Shown here: in pieces, positions 1 through 10,852 of the stretch
Position numbering within the stretch: position 1 is the stretch's first letter
Layout of the letters: each line of letters begins with the position of its first letter
Assembly (NCBI GenBank): GCA_009760855.2
Contig: WPIO01000036.1
Coordinates: forward strand, 3,881,004 to 3,945,003
Length of the DNA: 64,000 nt
Origin: Cristatella mucedo
Taxonomy: Eukaryota > Bryozoa > Phylactolaemata > Cristatellidae
Direction of reading: 5' to 3'
Position numbers and translations under genes: made by a program
The notes under the pieces: model-generated
Seen by the model: only the letters and a program-made list of their open reading frames with translations
What the model was told of the DNA's origin: nothing
The model's database searches: none

Positions 1-384
1 CTCAACGCCTAGGCCTTCGCAAAGATCAGCGATTGGCCAGCAGCCACTGGTAGGGCCGCTTCCTAATTCGAGCCATCTTGCGTAGCGTCTTGGCCCGCCG
101 CCCTGAGCCTCGCTTGAGGCTGCTGCCCACCGAGCTGTCACTCCTGCGTGCAAATGCACCGTTCTCTGTCGGGCTCAAAGTTTCAAAGAGTCTGGCATTG
201 GGGCGGTCCCCCTCCATTCGCTTCCCAGCAGTAACCCGTAGACTGATGTCATTGCTTCGCGTAAACCCCGAAAGCAGAGGCAGACGGTGAGCTGCTTCGC
301 TTAATCGGCTGGGCGGCGCAGCCGAGGCGACACATAGCCCGAAACCAGGGAGCAGGTCGCTCAGGGGCCTAGCAACGTGCGTAC
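1..384 (-). other. Copy-A PPM1G intron 7 (partial)
   Basis: Non-coding sequence colinear with 35750-36134, the matching intron of copy B. The next copy-A exons (8 and 9) would lie left of the window. No other feature is seen. Confidence 0.7.
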
Positions 385-511
385 CAGATGCCGTCACACG
401 CCAAGACGAGGAACTCGCAGTCTTCGCTGATCTTTCGCAGCTTGATGTCCGGCATTGACGTGACCATTTGATGCATCTGGTGCAGCTTGGGATTCTTGTA
501 GGCGTGGTCGC
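385..511 (-). CDS. PPM1G: PPM1G copy A exon 7
   Basis: 127 bp, the same length as copy B exon 7, entering in phase 1 and leaving in phase 2. It reads GDHAYKNPKLHQMHQMV then the SMPDIKLRKISEDCEFLVL stretch and ACDGIW. The acceptor is CTTTACAG and the donor CTG|GTACGC. It holds two metal-binding aspartates of the PP2C fold, in GD at the start and CDG near the end. Human PPM1G has the matching MISALPDIKVLTLTDDHEF and IACDGIW. Confidence 0.88.
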
Positions 512-779
512 CTGTAAAGGAGAGCTTCGGAGGGGTGGATGACTTCGCCGGAGCACTCGAGCTCTTTGATTTACTGGGAGTTCAGGGAGCGACGTGCGCG
601 CAGCTGCCGTCGGCAGCGTCTGCTCGCCTAGAGGGGAGCGAGGCTTGCACGCCGAAAGTAAGATGCGACCGAGGCTGCCTGCGGCGCCGTCCAAGTCAAG
701 GATCGGGAGCAACCGAAATACCGCACCGGAATGGAGGAGAAGGGTTAAGGAGAAGGCCGGGAAAGGAAAGAGGTGAAGC

Positions 780-964
<185 letters not shown>

Positions 965-1690
965 AGGGGAGGGAGAGCAGGAAGCGATCGGCAGCGATTA
1001 AGGTGCTTGCACTACACGACCCGGCATCGAAAGTTCGAATCCTGCTCAAGGAAACTCTGCCTGGTCCACTGCAGGGAGAGGGGGATAGCCTCGATTGCTT
1101 TTCGCGTGTCATACAAATGAGACCATCTAATCGATAGAGGTTTTAATCTTACCCTAACATAGGGTTGGTGAAGTAGGACGGAGACCAATCGAATTGAGGC
1201 TCGTTAGCCAAGCGTATTTATCTCCGTCTACGATCGGCTCAGCAAAGCCACGAAGATTAAGCGGATATTATGCCGGAGCGGCTTTTACAGCTCTCGTATC
1301 GTTGCAGCGTGGGGATATTTTGGGCGCACACGTTAAACAGCAGAGGTAATCTCGCACACCAAAGAGAAAAGAAAGTGGCCATCTCTGCTTCGTCAAACGA
1401 CGCGAGTGCTCCCTCGGCTGGACGCCGTCTCGAGCCTCAAGCCGGCGCACCGGCGGTTGCCCTAGCCACTAAGGTAACCGGAATCAGAAATAGAGAGTTC
1501 CATCGTTCCAGTGAGCACTCTCAGTAGCGGCCGCTCGCACCGACCTTCGCGAGAGTGAATATACGTGAGCAAAGGAACGGTGAAGAGCGTTCAAGATGGT
1601 CTGCCAAGACTCCTGCTAAAATGGCTGCCGCACAATGCCTAGCCGCGGGCGGAGAGCCGTTAGCGGCTCCCCTCTCGCCGCCGTACCTAC

Positions 1691-1976
1691 CGATGGCGCG
1701 AGACACGTTCAGACCTCCGTTGATCCGGTTGTCAACATTTACGATACCGCCGGCGAAATGGATCCGAGAGTGCTCTCTCAAGTTCTTCGGTTTGTGATCA
1801 GACGACAGGTCCTCTGCACGGCCGTGGCAGCTGAGTACGCAGCGAGAGTCGCCGGCGTTGGCCACGACGATATCGGCGGCTGGGCCGCCGCCGCCTCGGA
1901 TGAGCGCCACGCAGGCAGTGCAGCCGCTGTAGACGCCCGGCACGAGTTTAGGTGTGGGCGCGCCCAACGCCGGCCA
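1691..1976 (-). CDS. PPM1G: PPM1G copy A exon 6 (catalytic core)
   Basis: 286 bp, phase 0 in and phase 1 out. The acceptor CATCTTTCAG is identical to that of copy B; the donor is ATCG|GTAGGT. It encodes [39 protein letters not shown] and [14 protein letters not shown], the central PP2C beta-sandwich. It is 24 bp shorter than copy B exon 6 through two 12-bp in-frame differences, one at the start and one in the loop after RGGG. No stop codon. Confidence 0.9.
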
Positions 1977-2654
1977 CTGAAAGATGCAGTCAAGTGAGTC
2001 GATGAGTCATCGATCGGCGCCCCCCTGCTCAATGAGCCGTCGCTAGAGTTCGCTCATTCGAAGGATAGGCGGAGAGCGTACAGTAGTCGCAAGAGCATAT
2101 ACGAAAAGCACGAGCGAGTCATCGGGAGTCGCTCTATTCGTACGTGGAGCGGCGGCCCGCCAAGTGGCTAGCAGCACGGTCACGGTGGCGCTGCCGCTTG
2201 GCGACACAGCCACGCACCGGCCGCTTCGTGACACAGCAGCACAGCGAGACCGCGCGGCACCTGTGCGACGCTGTGTCACAGTTCCGCGTGGCTCTGCTGC
2301 AGGAGCTTAGCAGCAGCTTGGTTCCGTTCAAACTACCGGCATCGGCTCGTATCACTCGCTCTCTGCATTCTCTCGCTTCCTCGATCCTCGACCAAATGCC
2401 GCACGGAAGTCAGTAGTAATAATAACTGCACATTTTTACAGTGCCCGCTGTGAATATAAACTCTTCTAAGTGCTTTACCTGTGCTGCAAAGGAAGCATAT
2501 AAATGCGTTTAGGGAAAAGCATGCACACTGTGCATGCTGTAACTAAGCAAAGTGACACAGTGCACTGCACAATGTCAGCCAGCATTGTCACGAAAAGGAC
2601 AATTCAGAGGGACCTGTGTCACTGCGAATCTCTCTTACTTAGTGGTCATCAGGC

Positions 2655-3480
2655 CTGTAATAGCTCTGCCGGCCAAACTTTACGCTTGCCTTTGGAATCC
2701 TCGCTCAGTGTGCAATAAACCTCTAGTAATAAGCAACCTCATTTCTGAAAAAGATCTCGACCTGCTCGCCTAGACTGAAACTTGGTTAGCATCGGTAAAC
2801 TGCCCGACAATTATAGACCATACACCGAGTGGTTTCTCATTCTTTCACACCCCTGGATCAAACAAAACTGGGAGTGGGGCTGCTATTACTGTGAGCTCGA
2901 AATTAAACTCCAAGCCATTTGCAGTACCCTCGACGCAGTCTTTCGAATTAATTGTCTTGATTTCACCGGCAAGCAAGCTACCGATGGTGGCAGTAGTCGA
3001 TCGTAAAACAAGTACTCAATTCTCCTTTATGTTCAGATTTCTTTGATCTCATTTTGACTCTGTATGCAAGAAAATCGGCCCTTCCTCGTTATGGGTGATT
3101 AAAAAATTCGTTTTGATAACTTATCTGACGCCTTCAACACTGAATTTCGTGCATTGAATGACTTACTGTCTCCCGTGGCTCATGTGCATGACCCTACTCA
3201 TATCAAGGGTCACACACTCGGCTAAATTTTCTCATACAACTGCCCTTTTTCATCGCAAATTATTAATAAATCCTGCTTATCTAACCACATGCAGATTTCA
3301 TTCAGTCTACAATGTATGCCCTCTTCATCCTCCTTTAAAATCGTCTGTGAACCGCGAAGCCTCAAGAGCCTTGACACTAATGCTGTCCGTGCGATACTAT
3401 CTCGCCTCGTCTCTGCGTCATTGGTAGATAGCTGCAAAACGACACGCTCGACGAGTTTTCGCCTCTGACTAAACGCACTG
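2655..3480 (+). mobile_element. LINE-1 family endonuclease-domain fragment
   Basis: Broken frames read like the N-terminal APE-type endonuclease of CR1/L2-clade LINEs: an RSVCNKPLVISNLISEKDLD stretch, then TETWL after an in-frame TAG, an SGFSFFH-like segment, and later a THIxGHTL motif. Several stops and frameshifts make it dead. It lies in copy-A intron 5 and is not seen at the matching place in copy B. Confidence 0.7.
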
Positions 3481-3489
3481 TGCACCCTC

Positions 3490-3575
3490 GCTGAGACGGC
3501 CCATGGTCGGGGCGAGCACTTTAACCGCTGGGCCAAACTAGCTCTGCACCAATAGACATCCAGGCATGTCATTGG
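3490..3575 (-). mobile_element. SINE-1 head fragment
   Basis: Read on the minus strand it has the tRNA-like A box (GGGCCAAACTAG on plus is the complement of the head) and matches the full SINE at 38706-38850. Its 3' part is replaced by the LINE fragment to the left. Confidence 0.6.
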
Positions 3576-3990
3576 TCTACAAACTAACGGCCAGAAAGAT
3601 CAGTGCATACTTTTCCATTGCCGAGTGCTTTGTTTTGGCCGCAATGCATTCAAAATAAATCCAAGGCGCCGCGCTGGCAACCGTTTATGAAATTGCTCAC
3701 ACGTAAAGCAGTTTTTGAGTGACAGAAATACGAGCTAACCAAATAAAAGCAAAACCTTAACTTTTCGACAAAGGTCAGGGACAGATTCCTGTATCGTTAT
3801 CTTATCCTCTCAGTCATTCAGCGATTTTAGGTAATTTTTCATGCGACGCTATCCTCATTAGTCAAGAGCAGATGCTGGACTAACGAGCGTCTCATTCGCT
3901 CCAGCCCTCTGGTGCTAACTGCAGCCATTATCTAGGTCAGACCGTGTAGTGTCTGGTTTCGAGGCTGTGCTTAATGTCAGCTTGACCTAC

Positions 3991-4103
3991 CGTATTTAAT
4001 TCGTTTTCATCCTTGTCCAGTGCTTGCGCTGGTACGACGTTGTCGGAAAACACAGTGACAGTAGCATCCTTGCCAAAATTCTTATCATCGTCTACCTCTT
4101 CGG
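3991..4103 (-). CDS. PPM1G: PPM1G copy A exon 5, truncated (acidic linker)
   Basis: It matches copy B exon 5: EEVDDDKNFGKDATVTV, then SDNVVPAQALDKDEN and donor ACG|GTAGGT in phase 0, the phase exon 6 needs. Homology stops abruptly at 4103. The first codons and the acceptor are gone and LINE reverse-transcriptase sequence follows without a frame break, giving one open frame from 4479 to 3937. This region corresponds to the acidic insert that sets PPM1G apart from other PP2Cs. Confidence 0.75.
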
Positions 4104-4450
4104 TATCCTTACCTAAACAAGTCCGAAATTTTGCAATGTTATGTAGCTGAAAGTAGGCAGATTTGACTGTGGATCTGATGTGGTCGTCTAACGAGAGGTC
4201 ACTTTGGAATATGACACCTAGATTTCGAGCTGATTCAACAGGAGATATGCTGGCAGAGCCAATTTGGAGCGTCAGCCTTTCCAATTTCTGAATCACACTG
4301 GGTTTGCACATAACTAGTAAGTTAGTTTTATCATCGTTTAGTTTTAGAAAATTTGCTGCCATGCATGTGCGGATTTCATGAATACATGCAGCAAGTGAGT
4401 TGAGAGAATTCGAGGTGCTAGAAGGCTGGGAGTGATCAAAGCAAAAGTAC
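4104..4450 (-). mobile_element. LINE-1 reverse-transcriptase fragment fused to PPM1G exon 5
   Basis: Encodes the part of the LINE-1 protein after the YADD box: STSNSLNSLAAC, MAANFLKLNDDKTNLLVM, ISPVESARNLGVIFQSDLSL and STVKSAYFQLHNIAKF. Both element ends are missing. It sits where copy B has about 9.4 kb (39657-49085) including exon 4, so it marks a deletion junction rather than a simple insertion. Confidence 0.85.
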
Positions 4451-4452
4451 AG

Positions 4453-4545
4453 GTGAAAGTGAACGCGTTTAATGATCAAGATCTGGGCTCAAGCCAAGTG
4501 GCATAGGCGAAGCACCTGAACAGAGACCTAATTTCTCACAGATCG
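4453..4545 (+). mobile_element. SINE-1 remnant shared by both copies
   Basis: GGGCTCAAGCC-type B box and a GCGAAGCACCTGAACAGAGA tail segment. Colinear with 49085-49185 in copy B, so inserted before the duplication. Confidence 0.55.
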
Positions 4546-4851
4546 TTATGCAAATGAAGTGCACAATTTTTTTAAATCGTGGCAGCATTTCCGATTTGAT
4601 CACTCCTACGGAAACTTACCAGTAGCGGACGTCTACCTCGTGGCCTAAGGCAATAACGTCTTGGCTGTGCAGTGAAAGATATTCTGAGCCATTAGCTAAC
4701 GACTCACAGAGCAAAGAGCGCGTCTGGCAGATGCGCAACTCAGCCAGCATCTATATTTAGTATCTATATTCAGTATCTCTGTTTCTTAAAAATTTCGCAT
4801 AGCTTCTGTCCACTGCAGCGCCACCGCCACCGTGGTTGCCGCCAGCGCTAC

Positions 4852-5112
4852 CTGAGCAACCGGGTGACCGCTCCGCCGCCACTGCCGTCGAGCCCTCTTC
4901 CACGTCCCGGTGACTGCTGGCGACACGCTTCGGCGTGGCGGACATTTTCGCGAGCTCTCGCATCTCCTCTATGGCTTCCGCTGTCGTGAGCTTCTTGTCG
5001 GTCGTCATAAAAGCGGTTTTGAGAGCTTTGCTCACCCCATTGCCTGGTATTCCCATCATAGAGCGTATGGCGTTCGGTAGGTGGCGCTCGCAGTATTTCG
5101 CCACCTCGGCGC
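4852..5112 (-). CDS. PPM1G: PPM1G copy A exon 3
   Basis: 261 bp, phase 1 in and out. The acceptor TTGGATAG|GC completes the second Gly of DGHGG and the donor is TCAG|GTAGCG, the same in copy B. It encodes AEVAKYCERHLPNAIRSMM, then KALKTAFMTTDKKLTT and AIEEMRELAKM, matching the helical segment after DGHGG in human PPM1G ([32 protein letters not shown]). The Ser/Ala/Arg-rich end is the start of the variable insert. Three bp shorter than copy B. Confidence 0.9.
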
Positions 5113-7755
5113 CTATCCAAAGGTGAGAGACTTTCGTCACTACTAAACTCGGTGAACTGGACAAGATTATTTTGGTCAATCCCTCGGAGGAGGCACTCAA
5201 TGCAATTAGTATAATCGCAAAACTTATCAGTTTACGCGACGACTATGCTTGATGTCTTGCGATCGAGAAAATGGAGTAATACGTAGAAAGCGCAGAAGAT
5301 TGTAAGAAAACCCAAAAAGAGAAGAAGTCGGCAGGCAATTTTTATCTCAAGCTTTATCAGTAAAGCTATCAATAAATAGCATAGCATCAAATTTATATCC
5401 CTTTGTCATGTGCTGCTGCTGATTATCAAATCACTTATGGCAAATAAGCAGGCACTCTTAGGCGAGCTGACAATTTCGCAATGATTAACCGGTAATGCGT
5501 ATAGCCTTCTAAAGACATAAAAAAATATGGAAAGTTAAGTATTATCACTTTGAAAATGCTAAAGAAATCACCGCTCTGAAATAATGTAAGCACTAAGGTT
5601 ACGTTATGACACCTATCAAGTACAATGCTTAAGGTAGCGGCCACTAGAGTAACCTCAATTTTCCCACATTTCACCGCACACCATGACAAATAAAAATTAA
5701 ATATAAATTGAGACCTTATGGATATGAAAGCGGAATTTTCAACAGCCAATACAATTTTCAAAACAATAAAGCTGCTGACAATGTTTCAAGATATTTACCT
5801 AAAATAGCACCAAGAATTATAACGCCCGGAAGCGAATAAATCGTCAAAATAAATGTTGCTTGACTGAAATTCCTGAGCACAGCGTGATGAGTTGTCAGTC
5901 AGTCTTTTTATTACGATAAAAAATCTTTCGCAAATATCTCGGTGCTAACAACACGCGAGATCTCGCAGGGATCAAGCATTCGGTAAACTAGGGCATCATA
6001 GCGTCGCTGGCGAGTCGCACAGGTAGCTACGATAGTAGTAGCAGAAACGATCGATGCGAAACATAGCAATCTTCAATGTATGTGAAATGCCTTGAAACAA
6101 ATTTTGGTTCTTTAAAGGCACTACGTGAATTTTAATTGCTGTTATATTGGCTTTAGCTATAGGTACAAGTTAACGTTATTCCTTTATTGATGTCATGCTG
6201 CTGTATATTAAATGGCACGAAGGAAGCTCGTTAGAGGGAAGACACTGAACTGCAGCTTATCACTAATCACTGCAGAAGTGCATCGTACACGCCAAGTCAA
6301 AGTGTATGGTGCTTTCATTTCAAATAATGATAATTAAGGAAAAGAGAGACTACACTTCATTAATTAAAGGCACCAAGGCCTAGACAAGTTAATAAAAATG
6401 CAACTATTACTATTTAGAATTGTTTACCTTATCACGCTGTGGCTTGCAAATTTCTCAAATGATCTTGAAACGAAATTCGGTAGTATTTCTAGAGCCATAT
6501 TCCTCAATAATCATCACATACAGGCACAGAATCGAGCTGGGTTAAACTCATGACCTGATTTATCGAGTTCAAAAATATCAACGTGACCAGTACTTCACTG
6601 AGCTGCAGGCAAGCGAATACCGTTATCTTTTGTTCTAGTTTAGCTGGCACCTGCAACTATCTCATATTAGAACTTGATTAGCATGCACAACTCATGAAGG
6701 AGAAAGCATTTAGGTGCAGCCGAAAGATCTAAGACCTATCGCTACTTGACGTCTTCATTTAAATGTTTGCAGAAAACAAATATGCCATAAACTCATTTTC
6801 CAGTTTGTTGGTTACGATGGATACCATCCACAGTATCTATTATTTAATTAGCATACATTGACTAGCTGAAATTGTGAACGCGGAGAAAATACCTAGTTAC
6901 CGCGATTAGAAAATGGAAGCCAAATGTACTTGTTTTGACTGCATTCCAAATCGGAAGCTGTTTTGTGACCCTAGCCTCACGAGGTTTAATGGCATGCACT
7001 TGGGCTAAGTTCACTCGCGTAAATTTATTAATCAGCGTATAACTTCAGTGGGATAAATATATAATAATTAGTCTTGTATTCTCACAACTGTCAACCGTTA
7101 AAGCTCCGCCAAGATGAAAAACAAATGAGTGGGACAGGGACATCGTGAAAGCGACATGGGCTAAGAGTTTCCTCTGTCATCACGCATTCTTGGCATAAAA
7201 ATGGAGACATGTCGATGCATCAAATACCGTCCAGTGCTACAATGACGGCCACCATGCTAGTCACAGTAGGAACATTCTCCGCAAACGGCTTTAGTTACCA
7301 TAAAAAAATGGCTCATTCATGCCGAATACGTTTATTGAAGGCTAAAGTAGCGGACATGTGCCGATTGTCTGAAACTAGTTCGATGCTCTCGCCTGAAAAT
7401 TCAAGCTATGGATTCCCAGTTTTTTTAGTTTCTAGATTTTTGAGATTTCAACAAACGTAGGTTCAGACATGCTCTGAACCTGTGCTACAGTGTTCGCGTT
7501 ATCGCACTCTATTTTTCAATGGGATGCCGCTATAAAAGCCTAGTTCTTTCTACCTTAAGTGATTCATTCTCAGACATTCAATCGATCGTATTTGAGATAT
7601 AGCGGTCACTAACCTTTGCTTCAGGAGCCATAAATAAAGGAGCTGAACTATAGGAGTCCCACAAACAGAAATTTGAATTAATCTCCACGGACAGCAGAGC
7701 AAGTAGCAAGATTTCAAGAACTCGATTCACCGATCTGTTAATACCTTATGCCGTT
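5113..7755 (-). other. Copy-A PPM1G intron 2, colinear part
   Basis: No gene. Matches copy-B intron 2 (49770-54360) along its length except for two elements found only in copy B: a SINE at 50876-51017 and a LINE at 52479-53375. Empty sites are near 5402-5406 and 6795. Confidence 0.75.
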
Positions 7756-8164
7756 ATAATAATAATAATAATAATAATTCAGTTGATAAAGCGCCCTCAG
7801 AGAACTTAATCTCTCTCTAGGCGCTTTACATTTGCTGTAAAGTGAAATGCAATTGAATGGTAAGTAAAATCATGCTTGAAAAAACAAACGAAATGAATAA
7901 TATTGTTAGGGGTGACATGCACAGGGTCAGCATGCAAATGTGGTTAGTGGCAGCATGCACAGTGTCAGCACGCATAAGCACATGCAGGAAGAATCACAGG
8001 GACCCACTAAATGCTGTCCTAAATAGGTGTGTTTTTAGGTTCCTTTTAAATGTGGTCAGGTCAGGGGATGTTCTGACGCAGGTCGGGAGGAGTTCCATGC
8101 TTTGGGAGCATAAGAACTAAATGCACGGTCTCCAAAGGATTCAAGGTTTGTATGAGGTATTTCT
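7756..8164 (-). mobile_element. LINE-1 3' end, copy A only
   Basis: Begins on plus with (ATA)n, the complement of the (ATT)n tail, then the conserved AAGCGCCCTCAGAGAAC stem region, 3' UTR and the C-terminal codons up to the terminal SGSL region. Copy B near 54355 is uninterrupted, so this inserted after the duplication. 5'-truncated. Confidence 0.88.
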
Positions 8165-8313
8165 AGTTGAAGATTGGAAAGTATGGTTCAGGCAGGTAAT
8201 GGAAATTGTAGCCACAAGCTACATAAATCACGCAGTTTTCCCACCACCCGCTTCTCAGCCACCAGAGTTTCCTGCTGCTACTCGACTTGCCGCACTGGCT
8301 CTCTCGCTAGTGC

Positions 8314-8373
8314 GACGCCGCGTTAGCAGACGCCGCGTTAGCAGACGCCGCGTTAGCAGACGCCGCGTTAGCA
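8314..8373. repeat. 15-bp minisatellite, four units
   Basis: Four perfect copies of GACGCCGCGTTAGCA, followed by a degenerate GACGACGCAG unit. Copy B has only two perfect copies at 54503-54532. It lies in intron 2 about 180 bp past exon 2. Confidence 0.95.
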
Positions 8374-8554
8374 GACGACGCAGTGCGCTCGAGCGTCTAA
8401 GATCAAGGACGCGTACACTAGTCGCCCTAAAATGGCATCCGCCGTTCCTCCGTCGGCTAAGCCTTGTTTTGCTCACGCTGCATAAAAAGAAGAGCCGCTC
8501 GACTTCCTTCGCCCTCGGCGTCGGACGACGAGCGGACGACAGGTGCACGCTCAC

Positions 8555-8630
8555 CTCCGTGGCCGTCGTACACGGCGAACAGTGCCGTTCCTGTGCTCGG
8601 ATCGAACTCGGGCAGACAGTTGTGGACATC
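8555..8630 (-). CDS. PPM1G: PPM1G copy A exon 2
   Basis: 76 bp between acceptor TTTCTATTTAG and donor GGAG|GTGAGC. Encodes DVHNCLPEFDPSTGTALF and AVYDGHG, the strand carrying the DGHG metal site; the human protein has [22 protein letters not shown]. Phase 0 in, phase 1 out, as in copy B. Confidence 0.92.
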
Positions 8631-8920
8631 CTAAATAGAAAATGACTCGGGAGCCGTCGGCTCAGGCCCAGCGACGGACCAGCAGAATGCGCGGGATTAT
8701 TCCTCCTGCTGACGTATGCGCCTGCAATGGCTGCCGCCTGGCGGGCGGTCGTCGTAAGCCGCCATTCACCAACCGAACTTCACACTCTTCGGACTGCGAC
8801 CAATGGCAGACTTTCGCGACCGCCATGACCTGCAGGTCTTCGAAACTGCTGCATGCACTAATGAATGCGTAGCTTTGGCGAAAGTCCGCGGACGTGAGTC
8901 GCTATTAATTTGCTACCTGT

Positions 8921-9273
8921 TCGCATGCTTCCAAAGCCCGGAACTCACTCCCGGCTTCCGTCGCGACATCCCATGGCTTGACCACATTTAGAAAGAAATT
9001 AGAAATGCACCTATTTACGATAGCATTCAGTGGGTCCCTGTGATTCCTCTTTTATGTGCTTATGCACGCTGACACTGTGCATGCTGCCACTAACCAAACG
9101 TGCAAGCTGACCCTGTGCATTTCACCTCTAACCTCGTTATTCTTGTTGTCTATTGAGCATGCTACCGCTAACCGCTGTATTGTGTTTCCCTTGCAGCAAA
9201 TCTAAAATGCCTAGAAAGTGACTGAGTTCTCAGAGGGCACTTTACAAAGGGTGTTATTATTATTATTATTATT
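8921..9273 (+). mobile_element. LINE-1 3' end shared by both copies
   Basis: C-terminal codons (KARNSLPAS, LTTFRKKLEMHLFTIAFSGSL), a 3' UTR with the CATGCTGCCACTAACC segment, the CTCAGAGGGCAC stem and an ATT tail. The same insertion lies at 55075-55385 in copy B, so it predates the duplication. Confidence 0.85.
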
Positions 9274-9475
9274 GAATGACCTGTTCATTCCGCTTGCTGG
9301 CAGAGCGGAAGGCTCCACTATATCCACCTAACCAAAATCTACCTCTAAATCTAATCTAAATCCGTCGCATTATCCTCATATCTCGCTTTAAATTTTGCCT
9401 GGTGGGTATCGTCGGAAGCGTAGCGAGCTTGGGCGCTACGCGTGGCTTTAAAGTTGGTCGCGTCGTAGCGAGAGC

Positions 9476-9853
9476 GTCTGGGGCGGCCCCAGACTGAGCA
9501 ACGAGGAGAAGCACGCACGGAAGAGACGAAGATCGCACGCTGTAGCAGCAGCTGCAGCAGCAGCACCAGCGCAGCCGCTGCTACAGCGTGCGAGCTTCGG
9601 CTCGGAATACCTTCAGTGGCGCGCGAGTTCACAGCTTGCAGTCGCGTTTCATCGCGACTCGCCGATATAGTACTTAGGCCGCAAGGTCGCGTCCCGTCCC
9701 GCAGATTACATCTTGAGAGAAAGACGCCGCTGGCCGGCTGGATGCCTCGAGTCATTAGCGCCGCCGCCGACAGCAGCAGCTGCAGCAGCTGCTGCTCAGC
9801 CGTCTCAGGGGCTGCGCACGCGCCGAGATCGGCGCTGGCTGCGTGCGCAGCCC
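9476..9853. repeat. Cluster of four perfect fold-back sequences
   Basis: In copy-A intron 1: an 8-bp stem at 9476-9483/9487-9494; a 17-bp stem at 9533-9549/9577-9593 with a CAG-rich loop; a 10-bp stem at 9772-9781/9787-9796; and a 13-bp stem at 9809-9821/9841-9853 with an inner GCCGA/TCGGC stem. The surrounding 9290-10060 does not align with copy B. Confidence 0.85.
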
Positions 9854-10246
9854 GTCGCGGCTTGGAGCTGCGACGAGCTGGCTAATCTTGCCACGTCAGC
9901 GCGAGAGCCGCTGCAGGCCTTCAATATAGAGTCAATTCTGTTCAGAGGCGCTGGTTGAAAGATTACCCTGACGCGAGCTCCTTTCGCAATCCAGGCAATA
10001 ACCGGAATTTGAAGAAAGATGCTGAAATAGCAGGTTGCTGAAGCTATGTCCCTAATCACTTACGCAGAATTAATTTTAGGCTAAAAATGGTTAGATAATC
10101 AGGGTTTAAGATTGGCACTTCGAAATTAATGAAGATCTCCGCCGTGACAGAAAAGTTACTCAGTTATCTCAGCGTAATTACGATAAGCAAAGCCCCAAGC
10201 CCTCACTTAATTAATGCTCGAGTCAGAATGAACTTGCTTGCAACTT

Positions 10247-10260
10247 GCTTTATCAAGTGA

Positions 10261-10287
<27 letters not shown>
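10247..10287 (+). mobile_element. 41-bp LINE-1 stub
   Basis: Only the last bases of the LINE-1 3' end (GCTTTATCAAGTGA) and the ATT tail, flanked by AACTT at 10242-10246 and 10288-10292. Copy B near 56270 lacks it. Confidence 0.85.
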
Positions 10288-10291
<4 letters not shown>

Positions 10292-10852
10292 TACGACTGA
10301 ATGGGCACGTGCGAGTGGCGATAGAGCAGCAGGCGATTCTAAGAGATTTGGCCGCGATATCGGCCGTTACATAAATATGACTATATTACATACATTTGAC
10401 TATATCGGCCGTTACATAAATGCTTTACTAGCATCCTTGTAAAGGTATTAGAGCAACCTTAGGCTTTGCAGAAGTGGTTAGTTTGTAAGTAACTGATCAA
10501 CTAATAATAGCAAATAATTAATCGCAAAGTGAATATAATTTCTCAGCTTCTTTAGGGTCGTAATCGTAAAGCACAAGTTGACGGATAGCTATATACGGTT
10601 TCGAAAAAGGGTCGGCAAACTTTTCTAACCACTAAGTTGTTTTTCGAGGTCAAGAAGCACACTAGGCCGGAAGGTAAGGTGTGGGCGTGGCGAGACGAGT
10701 AAACAAACGGTCGCAACAGACGCACGCGCGGGCGCGGCAATTAGTTATCGGTGTGGACGCTCATTGCCCTCGCCGGTCAGGCGCTTCTGTTTCATGCAAG
10801 CACCTGACGTCAGTTCTAAAAATAAAAACGCGGGCCGCAGCTTGAGCTGCAA

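Noticed and set aside
1020..1050. AGTTCGAATCCTGC resembling a tRNA B box (also near 36680)
   Set aside because: No A box or tRNA fold at the expected distance, and the sequence is decayed in copy B; at most an ancient SINE scrap.
7741..7780. Trinucleotide arrays such as (ATA)n as independent microsatellites or CRISPR-like spacing
   Set aside because: They are LINE-1 tails with the adjoining LINE 3' stem; no CRISPR-type repeat-spacer structure exists in the window.
8255..8645. Arg-rich repeat frames around the 15-bp minisatellite
   Set aside because: Intronic minisatellite; only 8555-8630 on minus is coding.
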